Shown here: positions 23,651-33,509 of the stretch, in pieces
Position numbering within the stretch: the stretch's first letter is position 1
Layout of the letters: every line of letters starts with the position of its first letter
Origin: Bacteroidota bacterium
Lineage (GTDB): Bacteria > Bacteroidota > Bacteroidia > Bacteroidales > Prolixibacteraceae
Length of the DNA stretch: 40,278 bases
NCBI GenBank assembly: GCA_030684645.1
Contig: JAUXUF010000179.1
Coordinates: 1 to 40,278 of the forward strand
Reading direction: 5' to 3'
The notes under the pieces: model-generated
What the model was told of the DNA's origin: nothing
What the model saw: the letters and a program-made list of their open reading frames with translations, nothing else
The model's database searches: none
Translations under genes and position numbers: made by a program

Positions 23651-26209
23651 TCAATGCGCATTTTTAATCATCCGGTGAAATGCATCTGTTTTCTCCAGAA
23701 AATCCGTATCCATCCAATTAATCACCTTCTCCCGCTCAACAATACGACTGAACTTTTCATAGGTCCCATCCTCACGGGCCAGAACCGGTGTGCGAATACA
23801 TTTCATATACAGAATTCCAATGGAGGCGAGCTCAACCCTGCGGATCAGTTCATCGCTGTTTGCCACCTTCTCAGCCTTTTCAAACAAATCGAGGGCTTTA
23901 TTTAAAAAATCATTGGTAAACAAGGTGTTTTCCACTGACATATTGATGGTCACATGAACATCTTTGGTTACCAGGCCCTGAACCAAATCAAAGTATTGCC
24001 TGATATACATGCCGGAATGACCATAATAACCGTACATAAAATCGTTCAGCAACTCTTCATAATTGAGATCCGGATTCCACAATAATTTGGCAAACACATA
24101 AGCCCGAAGTTCAGCAAATTCACCACCATCCGACTGAAAATCCGCCTCTTCCATTATTCCAATGGCATTGTTTTTTTGAAAGTCTTTAATATTTGGCTGC
24201 AGGACGTTGAAGTTAGGGAACGGGGAAAGATAATCAGCGAAACTCACTGCATAGTCCCAAATGTACATATTCGGAGCAATAGATCCCCACTCTTCCAGAT
24301 CTTTGATAAATGACGCATTTTGGGGACATGAATGAAGGTCATGTGAAAAGCAACATTCAATGCTGCACAATCTTACGACCACATTTTTTCGGGGATGTAT
24401 GGTTTTAGGCGGTTTACGGGTATAGACATACGCTAAAGTTCCGATGTACTTATCCGGAAACTCCTTCTCAATCGCAGCTGCTACCTGGTTGACAAACCAA
24501 ATCATTAAGCCCGATTCGCTCCCTTCTGCTTCTGATATGGCCTTACATTGATCACAGGTACAGTATCCCAGGCAGTCGTTTTGGGAGACATCGTAAATCA
24601 GGTATTGTGGATTGCTCCTGATTATTTCTTTAATATTTTCTATGGCAATGCGCAGTACGTCGGGATTTGTCAGGCACAACTGTGCATGATCGTGCGTGCG
24701 TTTTCCATCGATTAAGCTATAATATTCAGGGTGAGTCTCAAAATAGGTGTCAGGAGGCACCAATCCATAAAAGGTGTGCACACCCCAATAGCCTTCAACA
24801 CCTCCATGCTGATCCCGGTTGCCCATCGCCCCATTGATCCGGTTGTGTGCCGCATAGAGGGGATTAAACGCATCGAAATAAAAATCATTACGAACACGTA
24901 TGCCGGGTTTTTCGGTGTGGTAAAGTTCATCAAACTGATAGGAGGAACGTTGCGGAATATCCGTCACCCGTGAGGTGTACCACCGAACCCCCAGCTCCCG
25001 CTCCAGGAAAGAAAAGACTCCGTACATCGTTCCCCTCTGACTTCCGCCATAGATCAGGATGTCGCCCCCAACACTGGCGTAAACAAAAGATTCATCGTAT
25101 GCAGAGGGGGCTGCTGTTATACCTAATGACTGAGCGGCTTCGTTAAATCCCAGAATGATACGTCCCCCATCATGCACCTCCTGAGTCGATTTGATCGGAA
25201 GCAGGACGCCACTACCCTGTTTGATGCAGTCCTGAAGTTCTTTGGCCGCAAATTGTTCCGATTCCGAAGCGTTGGATCCCAGTACAATCGCATAAGCGGA
25301 GGCGCCGTTTTTAAATAACGGATAGACTATACGCTCACCAACAAAGAGTTTCTGTTCAGCATGCAACTTAATTCCGTTCCTGAGAGTTACATCGATTACC
25401 GCATCAAGTGGCCGGTAAAAAGCAGATTTCAACTTTATTCTTTTTAAGAAATCGCCCTGAAGCTCCTCGTCCACGATCATTATTCCTTTTTCTGAAACCT
25501 GAAGGTGGATCTGGTTAATAGCCGATGTTAACTGGTCCGGCGAGTACAGCGAAGTCAGACCAATCGTGCCATCCTTTTGATAGTTAAGGTTTAGCAGTGT
25601 ATTTTTTTCCTCCATTTTCGAACCATCAATAGGAAAGAACCGCAAAGCGAGGCGCCACATACCACCCTTTTCTTCAATCTTAAATAAGATGGTGTTCTTC
25701 CCTTTGTTCAGCAGAACCGGGAAAACGTCCTGATCAGTGTAAATACCACGATTTGGCGCATAATCCCATAACTGCTGTCCATTCACCCACAACCGACCTC
25801 CGTCGTTGCTTCCAAATGCCATTTTCCAGAACCCGGGTTCCTCCGCATAGACCTCAGTATAAGCATAGGCAAACGCCGGTTCCTTCGTAGAAACTGCACG
25901 ATCTAAATTCAGAATATTCTCGGGAGAAGTATAGAAATTCCATTTATTCGAGCCCCCTTTGAACTTTACTACATCGCCTGCCTTGACTTTTAACGATTGC
26001 TCGCCACCACTTTTCTTCAGGTAATCGGTTTCAAAACCGGTGCAATGGGCAAAGACATCTTTCTTTTGCACGAGGTCAAAGGGGCCGCAAAGCAACCAGT
26101 CAGTGATCCATTCGCCTGAAACCAAGAGTTTTTGTTTGAAAGATTGTGCACTTATTCCGGTTGAAAGGAGCATTGTAAACACACAGCTAAAAAGAATAAT
26201 TCGCTTCAT
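23651..26209 (-). CDS. DUF4838 domain protein with N-terminal beta-sandwich
   Basis: An 852-residue secreted protein. A signal peptide ends near residue 22 (STGISAQ). Residues about 90-195 form a PA14/galactose-binding-like sandwich ('FGSNDGGRLWVNGQQLWDY', 'LLNKGKNTILFKIEEKGG'). Residues about 295-420 form an alpha/beta domain like the N-terminal domain of GH20, GH67 and GH115 enzymes ('AAKELQDCIKQGSG', 'GSQRGTMYGVFSFLERELGV'). The DUF4838 TIM-barrel-like region follows (about 430-760), with 'CDQCKAISEAEGSESG', 'IECCFSHDLHSCP' and 'MYIWDYAVSFADYLSPFPN'. DUF4838 proteins are common in polysaccharide loci and are presumed glycosidases; no activity can be assigned here. Gaps of 81 bp (downstream) and 161 bp (upstream) leave room for its own promoter, but I see no good -7 box. 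Confidence 0.88.
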   Translation of the reverse strand: MKRIILFSCVFTMLLSTGISAQSFKQKLLVSGEWITDWLLCGPFDLVQKKDVFAHCTGFETDYLKKSGGEQSLKVKAGDVVKFKGGSNKWNFYTSPENILNLDRAVSTKEPAFAYAYTEVYAEEPGFWKMAFGSNDGGRLWVNGQQLWDYAPNRGIYTDQDVFPVLLNKGKNTILFKIEEKGGMWRLALRFFPIDGSKMEEKNTLLNLNYQKDGTIGLTSLYSPDQLTSAINQIHLQVSEKGIMIVDEELQGDFLKRIKLKSAFYRPLDAVIDVTLRNGIKLHAEQKLFVGERIVYPLFKNGASAYAIVLGSNASESEQFAAKELQDCIKQGSGVLLPIKSTQEVHDGGRIILGFNEAAQSLGITAAPSAYDESFVYASVGGDILIYGGSQRGTMYGVFSFLERELGVRWYTSRVTDIPQRSSYQFDELYHTEKPGIRVRNDFYFDAFNPLYAAHNRINGAMGNRDQHGGVEGYWGVHTFYGLVPPDTYFETHPEYYSLIDGKRTHDHAQLCLTNPDVLRIAIENIKEIIRSNPQYLIYDVSQNDCLGYCTCDQCKAISEAEGSESGLMIWFVNQVAAAIEKEFPDKYIGTLAYVYTRKPPKTIHPRKNVVVRLCSIECCFSHDLHSCPQNASFIKDLEEWGSIAPNMYIWDYAVSFADYLSPFPNFNVLQPNIKDFQKNNAIGIMEEADFQSDGGEFAELRAYVFAKLLWNPDLNYEELLNDFMYGYYGHSGMYIRQYFDLVQGLVTKDVHVTINMSVENTLFTNDFLNKALDLFEKAEKVANSDELIRRVELASIGILYMKCIRTPVLAREDGTYEKFSRIVEREKVINWMDTDFLEKTDAFHRMIKNAH

Positions 26210-26370
26210 TACTGACAGGATTAAAGGTTCGTGATCCCCTATCCAGGGGATGAAAATTAATTTTCAAAAATGTTCAAATATGCGGGAAAGCATTTCGTCA
26301 GTCGTTTATCCGAATGAATATGACACCGGATTTACCCAACTACAGTAAAGACAATCGCCTAAAGATGTAC

Positions 26371-29300
26371 CTACTTACTTACATTTTTTAAGACAAAAGG
26401 ACCGTTTTCCTTAAAGTCATCTGAAAGTGGTTGCAGGATTTGTACATCATCCGCATCCTTTTTCGCAACTGTTATGGCAAATATTTTTATTTTGAAATTA
26501 TCCGGCAAAGTAATCTCTCCTGCATTTTGAGGCAGATTAATTTCATACTTGAAAATGTAGGAATAAGTATAGGGCACGTTCTGGGTCGGATATCCAAAAT
26601 GATAATGTGAGGCAAACCAGGCAATATTGCCATGTTTTATGAATGGTTCTTTCACACTAAGTACGGTGTGTCCGTCCAGGTCAAACTGACGGTCATAGTG
26701 CTGCCCTATAAATCCAGTCCATTTTGCAACAGCTAAATTCACAGGTTTTCCGTTCACTGTAAATGTTCCTGAAGTTTCGTCGGTTGCAGCTGCCAAAATG
26801 TAGAGTTTATTATAGTCACCGGCAGGTAATTTTATCGTCTGCCCCTGGCAGGTAACCACATTCTTCTGTAAGTCGGCCGTGCTACCCATTTTAAACTTCA
26901 CGCCTTCGCTAACCAATTCGGAGGGGATCATTTCTGCCGGATAATTTCTGACATTTCCATGGTCAGTCGGGTCGTAATTTCGTGTCATATTTCCATCCGT
27001 TCGGTTGTCATCAAAGCTCATCACATCCTGATCGTATCCCAAATCAACATTTGATTGTACGAATGCAGGCTGAGAATGAGGCGCCAGTTTGAATGCGAAG
27101 CTGCGTATGGTGTAGTGCGAAAGGTCGAAATTCATAGAGTTCCCTGCAATGCTGGCTTCTCCGATCTTCTGCTCCTGTCCGTTGACTTCATAAGCATCCA
27201 TAATTTTACCCGGGAATTTAAGGTATATACCCGTTAAATCATTTCCGGAGAGTTCATTTACCCGAACTATAAAGTAGTCACCTTGCTCTGCTTTTTTCAA
27301 TGCCATCAGCCCTACCTTTGGCGAGCTAATACTCATAAACGAAAATTCTGAGCCTGCAATCCCTGCATGTTTTGGTGACTCAAAGGCAAGCAATGGTTGA
27401 TTCAGGAACTCAGCCTGCCACTGTGTTTCGCTTTGCGACCAGTCGCCGCTGTGGCTGTACAAACCATATTTCACATTTTGAATTCCCCAATCCTGAGATG
27501 CCTGATACAACCAAGTCGGACAAAGTTTTGCTGAAGGCGTGTATTCCAGGGTCAGGCGTAAAGTATTCGCATCGGGTTTATCCGAACCATACCTGCAATC
27601 TTCCAGAACGGAAACGCCAAATTCCCCCGATTGATCAGTCAGATCGAACCATTTCTTGGAAGGCACCTCAAATTTAGTTTCGTGATTCGTATTTCGCTGA
27701 ATAGTTCCAACGCCCAGGTTGTAGGTAGCATTTTCATTCTCAGCAACAAATGGAAACGAGGCTTTTAAGCTCACTCCGGTTGACTGCCAGTCAAGGATAT
27801 TGTCAACTTCAATCCGTTTCCCGGCATCTCCTGCCGACAGGCTGACGATTTGTTTTATGCCTGAATTTTGTCCTTTCTTCGAAACTTCTAAAGCAACCCG
27901 AACCGGTCCGTTTTCGATCATTTTAATGGATACTTCCTCATTCATAAAAGCAAATGGCGGATTTTTGCGGTCGTACCAAAACATGTTCCATGAAGGCTCC
28001 TTTTTTGGGATTTCGTGTTGAAATTCCAGACGGGCGGGATTTTTTAATATCTCCCGGTTCTGCTTTTTATCCAGAATACTTGCAATATCTCCGTTGTTAT
28101 TGATGGTGAGTTTGTAATATTCATTTTCCAGAATGTTTGGCTTAATGACAAGAGAAGCTGTCGTCAGTTTTGACGACGATGAAGATTCTCTCACATCGTA
28201 AACAGCAACTCCCAACGACGGAATCCGGGCAATAAATATGAATTTTATTTTATTTTCGCTCCTGACAGTGATTTGCGAAGGAACTTCCTTCCCTTTGGCA
28301 TCAAATACCCTGATGTGTGCGGGCATTGCAGCATATTCCATTTCAGCAGTGCAAACATCTTCCCGCTCAATAGCTACCGGGTTATAAACCGCAACAGCCC
28401 TGCCTTTTGTTTGCGTATTGAGCTGAGATGAAACTTCTCCCAGTGAATTTTTCAAAACCTCCGAGAATCCGTTTTGTGCAACAAATTCATCATTCCATGC
28501 CAGTTCGAAGGCACTGGGAATGGCAGTTCCAGGCAGCACGTCATGCATCTGGCTTCCCAATACCAGTTCCCACGAGTTATTCAGTTTTTCATGCGGATAG
28601 ACAGTATTCGTGAGGTAATTAGCCATGGATGCCATTAATTCTGAAGACTGCGCAAGAATTTCGTTTTTTCGGTTCAGCCGTTTCATGTACGATTGCGAAG
28701 TCATGGAGCCTGCGCTATGTTCAACCAGTAGTAAATCGCCGGAAAATACAGGTAATTTTTTCTTTATTTCAGGAGTGATGTCCTTGAACATCTGGTCGGA
28801 TGATGTCAGTACAACTTTAATTTTACTATCCTGATTGTTTAAACTACCCTGGGCATTGATCACATCCCTGTCGCGCAAACCACCGCCCATATCACCGCAA
28901 CCATAGTACCGGTAATCAAATGAGATCCCGTACTTTTTATAGTCCTCGGCTAAGCGGTTATCCCAGTATTTATCGATGTCCAGACGCGGCAATAAATCGC
29001 CGTCGTAATCAGTTGCATCCAGGCAGGCAACCAGTCCTTTTCCATCTGGACCGTTCCAGATACCAACATTGAAAGGTAATGGCACGGCTGTTGGAAGGTT
29101 CCCGATGGTTAACTTTTGTGTTGAAAAACCAATAAGCCCGGTATGATGCAAAACAGTTGGAAGACTGGCTACAAAACCAAAACAGTCGGGCAACATGTAA
29201 TCTGAACTTACCTTTCCGAATTCTTTGTGAAAATAATTATTACCATACAGGACTTGCCGGATCACGGACTCCGGAGAGGAAGCATTCACTTCACCTTCTT

Positions 29301-29652
29301 CCATCGAAGAACCTGCCACATTCCAGCGTTCTTTTTCGACATATCCTTTGATTTTTTTATATAACTCCGGATAATACTCCTTCATTAAACGATATCGGCG
29401 TGCACCGGTAAAGTTGAAAACATAATCGGGATACTTATCAAACAGTCGGAAATTTTCCTCCATGGTGTTTTTGAGATACTCGCTTACCGTAGTTTTGTAG
29501 TCCCACTCGTACTCCGAATCCAAATGAGTGTATCCTACGGTATATAGCACCCTGTCTTTTGAAATATCGTATTTAGCCCGCCTTTCCATAGGCTGTGCAA
29601 ACATGAGCACAGGTAGTATCAGGATCAAAAAAAGCAAGGATTTTCGTCTCAT
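26371..29652 (-). CDS. Alpha-mannosidase, GH38
   Basis: A 1093-residue secreted retaining alpha-mannosidase dependent on zinc. A signal peptide ends at about residue 20 (LMFAQ). The GH38 catalytic domain begins with the metal-binding 'YTHLDSEYEW' (H43, D45; the classical first His of HxHxD is Thr here). The nucleophile D156 lies in 'MLPDCFGFVASLP'. 'ASSMEEGEVNAS'-type loop residues near 113-124 and 'SHDVLPGTAIPSAFE'-like sequence (QMHDVLPGTAIP, about 370) follow the family order. The remaining roughly 650 residues hold the middle helical domain and the C-terminal beta domains. It is longer than typical bacterial cytosolic GH38 enzymes (about 880) and fits the secreted Bacteroidota type. With the GH92 gene it makes alpha-mannose the likeliest backbone or cap. 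A 244-bp gap upstream probably holds its promoter. Confidence 0.93.
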   Translation of the reverse strand: MRRKSLLFLILILPVLMFAQPMERRAKYDISKDRVLYTVGYTHLDSEYEWDYKTTVSEYLKNTMEENFRLFDKYPDYVFNFTGARRYRLMKEYYPELYKKIKGYVEKERWNVAGSSMEEGEVNASSPESVIRQVLYGNNYFHKEFGKVSSDYMLPDCFGFVASLPTVLHHTGLIGFSTQKLTIGNLPTAVPLPFNVGIWNGPDGKGLVACLDATDYDGDLLPRLDIDKYWDNRLAEDYKKYGISFDYRYYGCGDMGGGLRDRDVINAQGSLNNQDSKIKVVLTSSDQMFKDITPEIKKKLPVFSGDLLLVEHSAGSMTSQSYMKRLNRKNEILAQSSELMASMANYLTNTVYPHEKLNNSWELVLGSQMHDVLPGTAIPSAFELAWNDEFVAQNGFSEVLKNSLGEVSSQLNTQTKGRAVAVYNPVAIEREDVCTAEMEYAAMPAHIRVFDAKGKEVPSQITVRSENKIKFIFIARIPSLGVAVYDVRESSSSSKLTTASLVIKPNILENEYYKLTINNNGDIASILDKKQNREILKNPARLEFQHEIPKKEPSWNMFWYDRKNPPFAFMNEEVSIKMIENGPVRVALEVSKKGQNSGIKQIVSLSAGDAGKRIEVDNILDWQSTGVSLKASFPFVAENENATYNLGVGTIQRNTNHETKFEVPSKKWFDLTDQSGEFGVSVLEDCRYGSDKPDANTLRLTLEYTPSAKLCPTWLYQASQDWGIQNVKYGLYSHSGDWSQSETQWQAEFLNQPLLAFESPKHAGIAGSEFSFMSISSPKVGLMALKKAEQGDYFIVRVNELSGNDLTGIYLKFPGKIMDAYEVNGQEQKIGEASIAGNSMNFDLSHYTIRSFAFKLAPHSQPAFVQSNVDLGYDQDVMSFDDNRTDGNMTRNYDPTDHGNVRNYPAEMIPSELVSEGVKFKMGSTADLQKNVVTCQGQTIKLPAGDYNKLYILAAATDETSGTFTVNGKPVNLAVAKWTGFIGQHYDRQFDLDGHTVLSVKEPFIKHGNIAWFASHYHFGYPTQNVPYTYSYIFKYEINLPQNAGEITLPDNFKIKIFAITVAKKDADDVQILQPLSDDFKENGPFVLKNVSK

Positions 29653-29896
29653 GGAATATGAATTATGATTTTGGTTTTGCAGATTTCAATCCTGCATGCA
29701 GCAATACATTCACTTTGATGATTTTTGGATTTTACAGTTAATGTATTCTACATGTATAAAGCCAGACAATATTGCAACCAGTTAAAAGTATATCTATCTG
29801 TTGTCAGATATTTCTTTTATTTTGGAGAAAGCGCATTAAATATTAACCCTGATCCAATATGAGAAGTGTGTTTTAAAAATGATCAGGTTGGGGTTC
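29653..29896. other. Intergenic region upstream of the GH38 gene
   Basis: This is the largest gap in the glycosidase block (244 bp), AT-rich and gene-free, so it is the most likely place for an internal promoter reading left. I found no minus-strand TAnnTTTG match and no terminator. Confidence 0.4.
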
Positions 29897-30946
29897 CTAT
29901 TTGAGATAAGCGTCGATGCGTTCTTTTACATTTTGCCTGATATTCATCCAGAACAGGTTGTAATCCCAAACATGATAATTTTTAATCGCTTTCTTTTTTT
30001 CGTCAAGAACCACCTGCGTATTGATCCACAGGATTTTGGAAGAAGGCTCAATCCCGGCGCCAACCGTGTGCGGAACTATTGTTTCAAAATTACTCATTAT
30101 CCCCAGGTGAAGCTCCGGTGATGCCGACTGTTCAGAGGTTGTCCATGTCAATGGATTGACACAAACCGAATTTCCGTTTTCTTCAGCAATACCTTTGGGA
30201 ATCTCGCCTTTCGCATAGGTACGCCATCCGACAAAACATCCGGTCTGATCGGGACGCTCTCCTACCGGTAGTTTTCTGAATGCATCTTTCTTAATTTGAT
30301 AACCAACAATATAGGCACAAACCAGTTGTTTTTGCAAAGGTTTTCCGTCAAAAAATTCCTGCAGTAACCGGATTGCATGCAAGCTTCCCTGGCTATGGGA
30401 TGCAATAATAATCGGACGCTTTTTGTTGTAATGTTTCAGAAAATAAAGAAATGCCTTCTTCACATCGCTGTAAGCCAAATCAAAAGCCGCCTTGGCTTCA
30501 GGTGTATCGAAGACATAAAAAGCCTCCATATTCCCCTGACGGTAGCGGGGTGCAAAAACCCGGCAACTTCCGTTAAAAACGGTTGTCTGCAATAATATTG
30601 ACAAGTTATCAGTATTGTTATTGACTGCGGTATCGCGCAAATCGGCATTCCAGGGCGAGGTATCTTCCTCTCCAAAATAGGATGTCGGATGGATAAAGAA
30701 TACATCAGCACGTTTTTTACTGGTTTCATTTTTCAGAAATGCAGGAATGCTGTCGCTGGTATCATCCTTGAAAGGAGAAGCTGCCCAATTCTGAAGATCG
30801 CTGTAATCAGGTGCGGGTCCGGTATTGGGAACGGAATCACGATCAAGACGTTTTTCAACAACTTTCCGGAGAAGTTTGCCATTTTGTGCTTCAATTGAAT
30901 TGGATAAAAAAGCAATAGCAATCAGGAAGAATAACAGTTTTTTCAT
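29897..30946 (-). CDS. DUF3089 domain alpha/beta hydrolase, secreted
   Basis: A 349-residue secreted protein of the DUF3089 alpha/beta-hydrolase family. I start at the ATG at 30946, which begins a signal peptide (MKKLLFFLIAIAFLSNSIEAQ); an in-frame upstream ATG (31024) would add 26 residues that run into the repeat region. Family features are 'FFIHPTSYF' (about 80), 'RVFAPRYRQGNM' (about 130) and the nucleophile elbow 'IASHSQGS', with S185. The catalytic Asp and His cannot be placed with certainty. Substrates are unknown; an esterase removing acyl groups from the glycan, or a lipase, would fit the context. It lies between the two alpha-mannosidase genes. Confidence 0.9.
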   Translation of the reverse strand: MKKLLFFLIAIAFLSNSIEAQNGKLLRKVVEKRLDRDSVPNTGPAPDYSDLQNWAASPFKDDTSDSIPAFLKNETSKKRADVFFIHPTSYFGEEDTSPWNADLRDTAVNNNTDNLSILLQTTVFNGSCRVFAPRYRQGNMEAFYVFDTPEAKAAFDLAYSDVKKAFLYFLKHYNKKRPIIIASHSQGSLHAIRLLQEFFDGKPLQKQLVCAYIVGYQIKKDAFRKLPVGERPDQTGCFVGWRTYAKGEIPKGIAEENGNSVCVNPLTWTTSEQSASPELHLGIMSNFETIVPHTVGAGIEPSSKILWINTQVVLDEKKKAIKNYHVWDYNLFWMNIRQNVKERIDAYLK

Positions 30947-30972
30947 GCTCAATAACTTTATAATTTTTAATA

Positions 30973-31066
30973 AACCACAGAGAAAATGAGTTAAACAGAA
31001 GAAACAGAAATTAGAACGGTTCATTAAACTCTGTGTGCTCTGCTTCTCTCTGCGAACTCTGTGGTT
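30973..31066. repeat. CAGAG-periodic inverted-repeat element
   Basis: AACCACAGAG (30973-30982) and CTCTGTGGTT (31057-31066) are perfect inverted repeats bracketing about 75 bp. Read on the minus strand, the right part is a run of near-periodic units ending in CAGAG (CACAGAG, TTCGCAGAG, AGAAGCAGAG, CACACAGAG). It sits exactly between the DUF3089 and GH92 genes. Similar 'ACCACAGAG..CAGAG' sequences recur in many bacterial genomes as intergenic repeats; only one copy is present here. Confidence 0.6.
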
Positions 31067-31069
31067 AAA

Positions 31070-33421
31070 TTATTTACGTTCAGGCTTCCCACTCATTTCA
31101 AAACACAATTCACCTCCCTGGGCAATCTCCGAATGCTTAAACCAATATCGATCCAACAAAATGCCGTTTAACCAAACCTTACGAACATATTTATTTTCAG
31201 GTGCATAATTATCCGCTACAATGGTGAGCAGTTTGTCACCTATTTTCATTTCAGCCTTTTTAAAGAGTGGTGCTCCGATCTGGTAAATATCCGATCCGGC
31301 AACCGGATAAAAGCCCAAGGCGCTGAAGACATACCACGACGACAAGGTTCCCGCATCATCGTCGCCATCAATGCCATCGTATCCGGCACCGTATTTATTA
31401 TCCAGAATCCAGCGTACCCATTTCTGTGTCAGATCGGGCCGACCCGCTGCGTTGAACAGGTATGCAGCGTGCAAATCAGGTTCATTACCGTGCCAGTAAT
31501 ACGAACCCGGACTCCAGGTGCCACGAGTCGAGTCGGAAAGTGCAAAAAAATCATTCAGTTCTTTCACAAAATATTCCTTGCTTTTAAAGAGCGAGATCAG
31601 GCCTTCCGAATCAAAAAACAGGGGCCACCGCCATTGCAGCGCACTTCCCTCAACGTATGCCTTTGTATATTCTCCTTTGAAATCGAAGTAAGTTAATTTG
31701 AGTGGTTTAAATTTTTCTTCGAACTTTCCTGAAGAATTTCGCGGTTGGAAATACTGGGTTTCCGTATTCCAGATATTCCTGTAAAACCGGGAATGTTCGG
31801 CAAATAACAGGACATCTTCTTCTTCCCCAAGTGCCTTTGCCAGTTTTGAAATGGCATCGTCAGCATAGGCGTATTCAAGTGTTTTGCTTACAGCTTCATC
31901 CATCAAGTCAGCCGGGCAATATTGGTATTTAAGGCAATCAGTCATTCCTTCCCGTGGTTTAAAACCTTCCTTTGGGATATCGATTCCCAAAGCAGCCTTT
32001 CGCATGGCCTGATATGCGGTCTCCACGTCAAAATTCCGGATTCCTTTCTGAAAAGATTCAGAAATTACAATATCGGATGAAGCACCCAGCATGGAACCGG
32101 TATAACCGTATCCTGAAGGCCAGCGTGGAAGAACTCCACCCTGCCCGCACATTTTTACCAGCGAAACCATCATATCGCGCTGATCTTTGGGAACAATTAG
32201 TGTAAATAGCGGGTGAATAGTCCGGAAAGTATCCCACAATGATAAATCGGTAAAATAGCGGAAGTCGGTAGTTTGATGAACCTTTTTATCGAAGCCCATG
32301 TAGTCGCCGTTCACATCATTAAACAGCGTGGGCATTTGCAGGGAACGATACAGCGCCGAGTAAAATATCTTTTGTTGGTCCTTGGTTCCACCCTCAATTT
32401 TGATGAGTGAGAGCTTATCTTCCCATACCTGTTGGTCTTTATTCTGAATTTCATTAAATTCCTGATTGCCAACTTCAGCATCGAGATTAGACCGTGCATT
32501 TTCGATACTCACATACGAAATACCCAGTTTAAGTTCCACCACCTGTTCAGGAGAATTTTTACTGAAACTAAAATCAGCTCCAAGATCATCACCTTTAGCT
32601 GAAGCCTGATTTTTCAGGATATTTTTGCCAGACCAAATACTGTATTCCGAAAAAGCCTGGCTAAATCTGGCGCAGAAATAAACTTTTTCACCTCCATAAC
32701 GTGAAGCAAACGAACCAAAAGTGCGGATAGCTCCAGTAGCTTCCTGCTTTTCAGGATAAATTTGGACTTCACCTTCTGTCGAATTTCGCTTGCCAAGGGC
32801 ACTTGAAATATCGATTAAGATATGCGGCATTTCTTTTCCTGAGAATGTATAACGATGCACGCCTACCCTTTCGGTAGCAGTCAGTTCGGCAAGAATTCCC
32901 TGTTTGGGAAATTTCACTGCGTAATACCCAGGAAAAGCAACTTCGTCCCTGTGCGAAAACTTACTGAAATGCCCTTCCCTATAGTTCTTCTGTCCGTTTT
33001 CACCGGTAGTTGGAATTACCCTAAAATGCCCGCCTTCGTATGCACCAGTGCCAATCATACGGGTATGACTAAAACCCATTATTTTATGGTCGCCATAATA
33101 ATATCCGGCTGTACTGACGGTATTTTCATCGAAAAAATTGGCTCCCAGAAAAAATTCGGTATCCGGACTCAGGCGAACCATACCAAAAGGAACCGTAGCG
33201 CCCGGAATATCGTCACCGCTCGTGTAAGTAGGAAAACCACCCGTGCCGATAAATGGATTGACCCATTGACCAAATTCGCCCGGCCGTTCAGAAACGTTCA
33301 ACTGCCCTGGCTTTACATCAACAGCAAGATGATACTTGATGTATATGCCGGAAGCAACTAATAATGAGATTATAAGCAACGATAAAATCGTATAGATCAG
33401 GTACTTTAATATTAATTTCAT
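31070..33421 (-). CDS. Alpha-mannosidase, GH92
   Basis: A 783-residue exported exo-alpha-mannosidase; GH92 enzymes invert configuration and need calcium. I start at ATG 33421, giving 'MKLILKYLIYTILSLLIISL' as a signal or anchor; an in-frame ATG at 33481 would add 20 polar residues. The N-terminal beta-sandwich begins with the family's 'VNPFIGTGGFPTYTSGDDIP' and 'VPFGMVRLSPDT'. The (alpha/alpha)6 catalytic domain carries 'WHGNEPDLHAAYLFN' and 'YDGIDGDDDAGTLSSWYVFS', which hold the general acid Glu and the paired base Asp residues. Most GH92 enzymes read GNDDxGxMSAW in the last motif, so this is a divergent member. A possible minus-strand -7 (TAGCTTTG, 33479-33486) lies 58 bp upstream without a clear -33. 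Confidence 0.95.
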   Translation of the reverse strand: MKLILKYLIYTILSLLIISLLVASGIYIKYHLAVDVKPGQLNVSERPGEFGQWVNPFIGTGGFPTYTSGDDIPGATVPFGMVRLSPDTEFFLGANFFDENTVSTAGYYYGDHKIMGFSHTRMIGTGAYEGGHFRVIPTTGENGQKNYREGHFSKFSHRDEVAFPGYYAVKFPKQGILAELTATERVGVHRYTFSGKEMPHILIDISSALGKRNSTEGEVQIYPEKQEATGAIRTFGSFASRYGGEKVYFCARFSQAFSEYSIWSGKNILKNQASAKGDDLGADFSFSKNSPEQVVELKLGISYVSIENARSNLDAEVGNQEFNEIQNKDQQVWEDKLSLIKIEGGTKDQQKIFYSALYRSLQMPTLFNDVNGDYMGFDKKVHQTTDFRYFTDLSLWDTFRTIHPLFTLIVPKDQRDMMVSLVKMCGQGGVLPRWPSGYGYTGSMLGASSDIVISESFQKGIRNFDVETAYQAMRKAALGIDIPKEGFKPREGMTDCLKYQYCPADLMDEAVSKTLEYAYADDAISKLAKALGEEEDVLLFAEHSRFYRNIWNTETQYFQPRNSSGKFEEKFKPLKLTYFDFKGEYTKAYVEGSALQWRWPLFFDSEGLISLFKSKEYFVKELNDFFALSDSTRGTWSPGSYYWHGNEPDLHAAYLFNAAGRPDLTQKWVRWILDNKYGAGYDGIDGDDDAGTLSSWYVFSALGFYPVAGSDIYQIGAPLFKKAEMKIGDKLLTIVADNYAPENKYVRKVWLNGILLDRYWFKHSEIAQGGELCFEMSGKPERK

Positions 33422-33509
33422 TTGAATCTGTTTAAAGTTTGAATTCGTTATGCTGGAAAAAATTACATTCCGGCATTCCAAAGCTAATAGGTTCTTTATT
33501 TTATCCGGA

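Noticed and set aside
29080-29100. TGGCACGGCTGTTGG resembling a sigma-54 promoter
   Set aside because: It lies within GH38 coding sequence and lacks the -12 GC at the required spacing.
32855-33361. 168-codon plus-strand frame opposite the GH92 gene
   Set aside because: It mirrors conserved GH92 coding sequence on the other strand and has no recognisable product.
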